A DNA stretch of 41,640 nucleotides from Candidatus Saccharimonadota bacterium (GTDB taxonomy: Bacteria; Patescibacteriota; Saccharimonadia; Saccharimonadales; Saccharimonadaceae): assembly GCA_009778675.1 (NCBI GenBank), contig WRFU01000001.1:64797-106436 (forward strand). The letters are read 5' to 3'. The notes below the pieces were generated by a model. The model was not told where the DNA came from, searched no databases, and saw nothing but the letters and a program-made list of their open reading frames with translations. The translations under genes were made by a program, and so were the position numbers. Below are positions 39,131 to 41,640 of the stretch, one piece after another (positions within the stretch are counted from its first letter, which is position 1; every line of letters starts with the position of its first letter).

Positions 39131-40201
39131 ATGCAAGATCAAACATTAAGGATCGAGAATTTACTCGAAGAAACAATCAAGAAGAAAGCTTCTGATCTTC
39201 ATTTACAGGTGGGCACACCGCCGATTTTGCGTATTGATGGTGTTTTGGTGCCAGTAGCCAACGCGCCGGCTCTAAATAGTGCCATGGTGGAATCTTTGGT
39301 ATTTTCAATTTTAGACCAAGATCAACAACAGATGCTCTTAAAAGATAAAGAATTTGATTTTAGCTTTGCGTTTGGCGATCTTGGGCGTTTTCGTGTTAAT
39401 GCCTTTCACGAACGGGGTAATTTAGCAGCTGCTCTTCGTTTGATTCCGACCGAAATTAAAACTATTAACGAACTTGGTCTACCGGCCGTGGTATCGTCTT
39501 TTGCCGACTACCCACGTGGCTTAATACTAGTCACTGGCCCAACTGGTAGTGGTAAATCTACCACTTTAGCGGCGTTAGTCGACAAAATTAACACCGAAAA
39601 AGCGATGCATATTATAACTATTGAAGATCCAATCGAATTTACCCACACATCCAAAAAATCGCTGGTTATTCAGCGTGAAGTTCACTACGACACCTATTCA
39701 TTTTCGGTCGCTTTGCGTAGCGCCCTACGTCAAGATCCAGATGTAGTACTAATCGGCGAAATGCGCGATCTTGAAACTATCGCTGCAGCTATTACCATTG
39801 CCGAAACTGGCCACTTAGTATTTGCCACTTTGCACACCAACTCGGCGGCGCAGAGTATCGATCGTATGACAGATGTTTTCCCGCCGCACCAGCAGCCACA
39901 AATCAAGGCTCAGTTAGCTAATATTTTAACCGGTATTTGTTCACAGCGCTTAGTGCCAGCCATTGGTGGTGGGCGTATTGCTTCTGCCGAAATTCTGATT
40001 GCTAATTCAGCGGTACGTAATATTATTCGTGAAGGTAAAACCCATCAATTAGATGCCGTTATCCAAACTGGGCTAGACCAAGGCATGCAAACTATGGATC
40101 GTACACTAGTTAAATTGGTGCAAACAGGTGTTATAACAGTTGATAACGCCCGCGACTTTGCCAACGATATCACTGAATTTGAAAGGTTAATGAGAAGCTA
40201 A
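39131..40201 (+). CDS. pilT: Type IV pilus retraction ATPase PilT
   Basis: PilT depolymerises the pilus for twitching and DNA uptake. The 356-residue protein has the PilT start (KKKASDLHLQVGTPPILRIDG), Walker A GPTGSGKSTT (near 136-145), QDPDVVLIGEMRD, and ETGHLVFATLHTNSAAQSIDR. The AIRNLIRE-like motif of PilT appears as AVRNIIREGKTHQL. Length is normal. It lies 10 bases after pilB, with AAGGGGG upstream. Confidence 0.95.
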   Translation: MQDQTLRIENLLEETIKKKASDLHLQVGTPPILRIDGVLVPVANAPALNSAMVESLVFSILDQDQQQMLLKDKEFDFSFAFGDLGRFRVNAFHERGNLAAALRLIPTEIKTINELGLPAVVSSFADYPRGLILVTGPTGSGKSTTLAALVDKINTEKAMHIITIEDPIEFTHTSKKSLVIQREVHYDTYSFSVALRSALRQDPDVVLIGEMRDLETIAAAITIAETGHLVFATLHTNSAAQSIDRMTDVFPPHQQPQIKAQLANILTGICSQRLVPAIGGGRIASAEILIANSAVRNIIREGKTHQLDAVIQTGLDQGMQTMDRTLVKLVQTGVITVDNARDFANDITEFERLMRS

Positions 40202-40202
40202 T

Positions 40203-41408
40203 ATGCTAAGGTTTGATTACAAAGCTAGGGACATAAAAACCAACCAAGTCGTAAAGGGCAGCTTACAGGCCGAAACCGAGCATGCCGCTGGCAAACTACT
40301 TATCGACCGCGGTTTTGCGCCGATTTCTGTGCAAGAGGTAAAAGAAGGTGGCATTTTAGGCAAGTTTTTAAATCGCATTTCGACTAAAGATAAAATTGTC
40401 TTTACCCGTCAGTTTGCCACCCTAATCGGTGCTGGCCTGCCACTGGCTCAAAGCCTTAACACGGTGGCCGAACAAACCCAAAACAAAGCCCTAAAAGCCG
40501 TCGTCGAAGATATCATTGCTTCGGTCGAAGGTGGTAAATCGCTTTCAGAGTCGTTCGGTAAGCACCCCGAGGTGTTCGACAAAGTCTACCTGGCGCTTAT
40601 TGCTGCCGGTGAAGTGTCAGGTACGCTAGATGAATCGCTAAAACGTATCGCTTCTCAGCAAGAAAAAGATGCCGCCATGATGAGCAAAGTCCGTGGTGCC
40701 ATGATCTATCCGGCCATCGTGCTGGTTGTTATTGGGTTAGTTATGGCCTTTATGCTATTTACGGTTGTGCCACAGGTTGAAAACCTATATAAAGATATGA
40801 ACCAAACCCTGCCGCTATTAACCCAGATTATGGTTGATTTTGCTAACTTTATATTGCATTTTTGGTGGCTAATTATCATTGTGGTTGGCTTTGTTATCTT
40901 TTTTGCTCGTCAGTACTTTCAAACCGACAGCGGTATCAAGTTCAAAGACACTTTCAAGCTCAACGTGCCAATCTTTAAGGGCTTATTTAGGCGTTTATAC
41001 ATGGCTCGTTTTACTCGTACGGCTCAAACGTTGCTGTCAACTGGTGTGGCGATGCTTGACACGCTGCAAATTTCGTCCGATGCTGTCAGCAATACCATCG
41101 TGTCTAAAAGTATTCTAAACGCGGCCGACAAAGTCAAAGGCGGCAAAGCGCTATCGGTAGCTATTAAGCCCGAAGATTATATTTTGCCACTGGTGCCACA
41201 AATGGTCAGTATTGGTGAACAATCTGGTAAAATCGACGAAATGCTCGGTAAGGCCGCCCAGGTATACGAAGACGAAGTGGACGAACAAATCCGCACCATT
41301 TCTACCATGATCGAACCTATCCTAATGGTAGTTCTAGCGATTGTCGCTGGTGGTATGATCGGCGCCATTCTTTTCCCAATCTACGGCCTGGTTAACACTG
41401 TTGGTTAA
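40203..41408 (+). CDS. pilC: Type IV pilus platform protein PilC (GspF family)
   Basis: PilC is the inner-membrane platform turned by PilB and PilT. The 401-residue protein has two GspF domains: the first begins with FTRQFATLIGAGLPLAQSL, the second with FTRTAQTLLSTGVAMLDTL. Three membrane helices are at about 170-195, 215-240 and 370-395. The end AIVAGGMIGAILFPIYGLVN is typical. It lies one base after the pilT stop. It is the last gene before a separate pilin promoter. Confidence 0.95.
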   Translation: MLRFDYKARDIKTNQVVKGSLQAETEHAAGKLLIDRGFAPISVQEVKEGGILGKFLNRISTKDKIVFTRQFATLIGAGLPLAQSLNTVAEQTQNKALKAVVEDIIASVEGGKSLSESFGKHPEVFDKVYLALIAAGEVSGTLDESLKRIASQQEKDAAMMSKVRGAMIYPAIVLVVIGLVMAFMLFTVVPQVENLYKDMNQTLPLLTQIMVDFANFILHFWWLIIIVVGFVIFFARQYFQTDSGIKFKDTFKLNVPIFKGLFRRLYMARFTRTAQTLLSTGVAMLDTLQISSDAVSNTIVSKSILNAADKVKGGKALSVAIKPEDYILPLVPQMVSIGEQSGKIDEMLGKAAQVYEDEVDEQIRTISTMIEPILMVVLAIVAGGMIGAILFPIYGLVNTVG

Positions 41409-41430
41409 TCCACAACCTTATATAAAACTA

Positions 41431-41459
41431 TTGCTTTTTGCGGTTTTGCCCTATACAAT
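41431..41459 (+). promoter_or_regulatory. Promoter of the pilin gene
   Basis: TTGCTT (41431-41436), 17 bases, TACAAT (41454-41459). The leader of about 50 bases has an A/G-rich Shine-Dalgarno (AAAGGAAAGGG). This lets pilin be made in excess over the machinery. Confidence 0.65.
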
Positions 41460-41515
41460 CTAAGCATAAGCCCCTTAAAGCGGGTGGATTAATAAAAAAG
41501 GAAAGGGAAACTTCC

Positions 41516-41640
41516 ATGAATAAACATTTTAAGACAAGGCAAGGCTTTACGATCATCGAAGTTGTATTGGTTCTAGCAATTGCTGGCCTAATCTTCTTGA
41601 TGGTCTTTATTGCACTACCAGCCTTGCAGCGTAGTCAAAG
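41516..41640 (+). CDS. Type IV prepilin (cut by the window end)
   Basis: The visible 41 codons show a class III signal: a basic leader ending in Gly10, then FTIIEVVLVLAIAGLIFLMV. Cleavage after Gly10 would give mature Phe1 and Glu5, the residues needed for pilin processing and assembly. The gene follows pilC with its own promoter and a strong ribosome site. The globular domain is outside the window, so major and minor pilin cannot be told apart. Confidence 0.9.
   Translation, partial: MNKHFKTRQGFTIIEVVLVLAIAGLIFLMVFIALPALQRSQ

Noticed and set aside
1-41640. CRISPR array, rRNA, tRNA, prophage or transposase genes
   Set aside because: No regularly spaced direct repeats, no rRNA-like sequence, and no integrase or transposase motifs in any frame.

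Overview
The window looks like part of the chromosome of a Saccharibacteria (TM7)-type Patescibacteria/CPR bacterium. This is inferred from the gene content and protein style: a minimal gene set, an S15, PNPase and S6-Ssb-S18 core, a type IV pilus operon, NAD salvage without de novo genes, RelA without an ACT domain, EF-P with a GRGG tip, and large low-complexity surface proteins. The standard bacterial code (code 11) fits every frame. No tRNA, rRNA, CRISPR array, transposase or prophage gene was seen. No gene-free stretch exceeds about 215 bases.

Layout. 1-6174: the end of an unknown + strand gene, a shared terminator, then a minus-strand block read kinase - relA - nrtR - [double operator/promoter] - prs - nadV (frameshifted) - nadE. 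6204-11230: plus-strand DNA replication and repair genes (polA, a membrane-anchored hypothetical, mutM, holA), converging on rpsT. 11745-14281: a degenerate DHH-type protein with a long Pro/Ala-rich tail, and truB carrying two palindromic in-frame insertions. 14285-17024: ddl (minus), an MFS transporter, a 164-bp inverted-repeat element, and rpsO. 17039-27788: a large secreted surface protein behind a promoter with a G10 spacer, pnp, a membrane-anchored hypothetical, a second MFS transporter, ftsK, and a second surface protein with a sortase-like tail. 27837-29976: rpsF-ssb-rpsR, efp and a short TlyA-like methyltransferase. 30050-32159: a C45-type acyltransferase/peptidase broken at a G9 tract, and ychF (minus). 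32207-34510: a P-type ATPase. 34569-41640: pilM-pilN-pilO-small anchor-pilB-pilT-pilC, then a prepilin cut by the window end.

How the genes work together. The first block links PRPP supply, nicotinamide phosphoribosyl transfer and NAD synthetase under a probable NrtR repressor, whose likely two operators bracket a near-consensus promoter. The last block is a nearly complete type IV pilus machine (extension and retraction ATPases, platform, alignment proteins, pilin), suited to attachment, twitching or DNA uptake in a host-dependent cell. The surface proteins, the ligase Ddl and FtsK belong to the cell envelope and division.

The most interesting observations are regulatory or structural. (1) Poly-G tracts lie in a promoter spacer (G10) and inside a coding sequence (G9), which suggests phase variation. 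(2) Many operon-leading genes have a -10 box exactly 6-8 bases before the ATG, implying leaderless mRNAs. (3) A perfect 27-bp inverted repeat encloses a foldable core between an MFS gene and rpsO. (4) Two palindromic repeats are carried in frame inside TruB. (5) nadV is split by a frameshift within an otherwise well-regulated NAD salvage operon.
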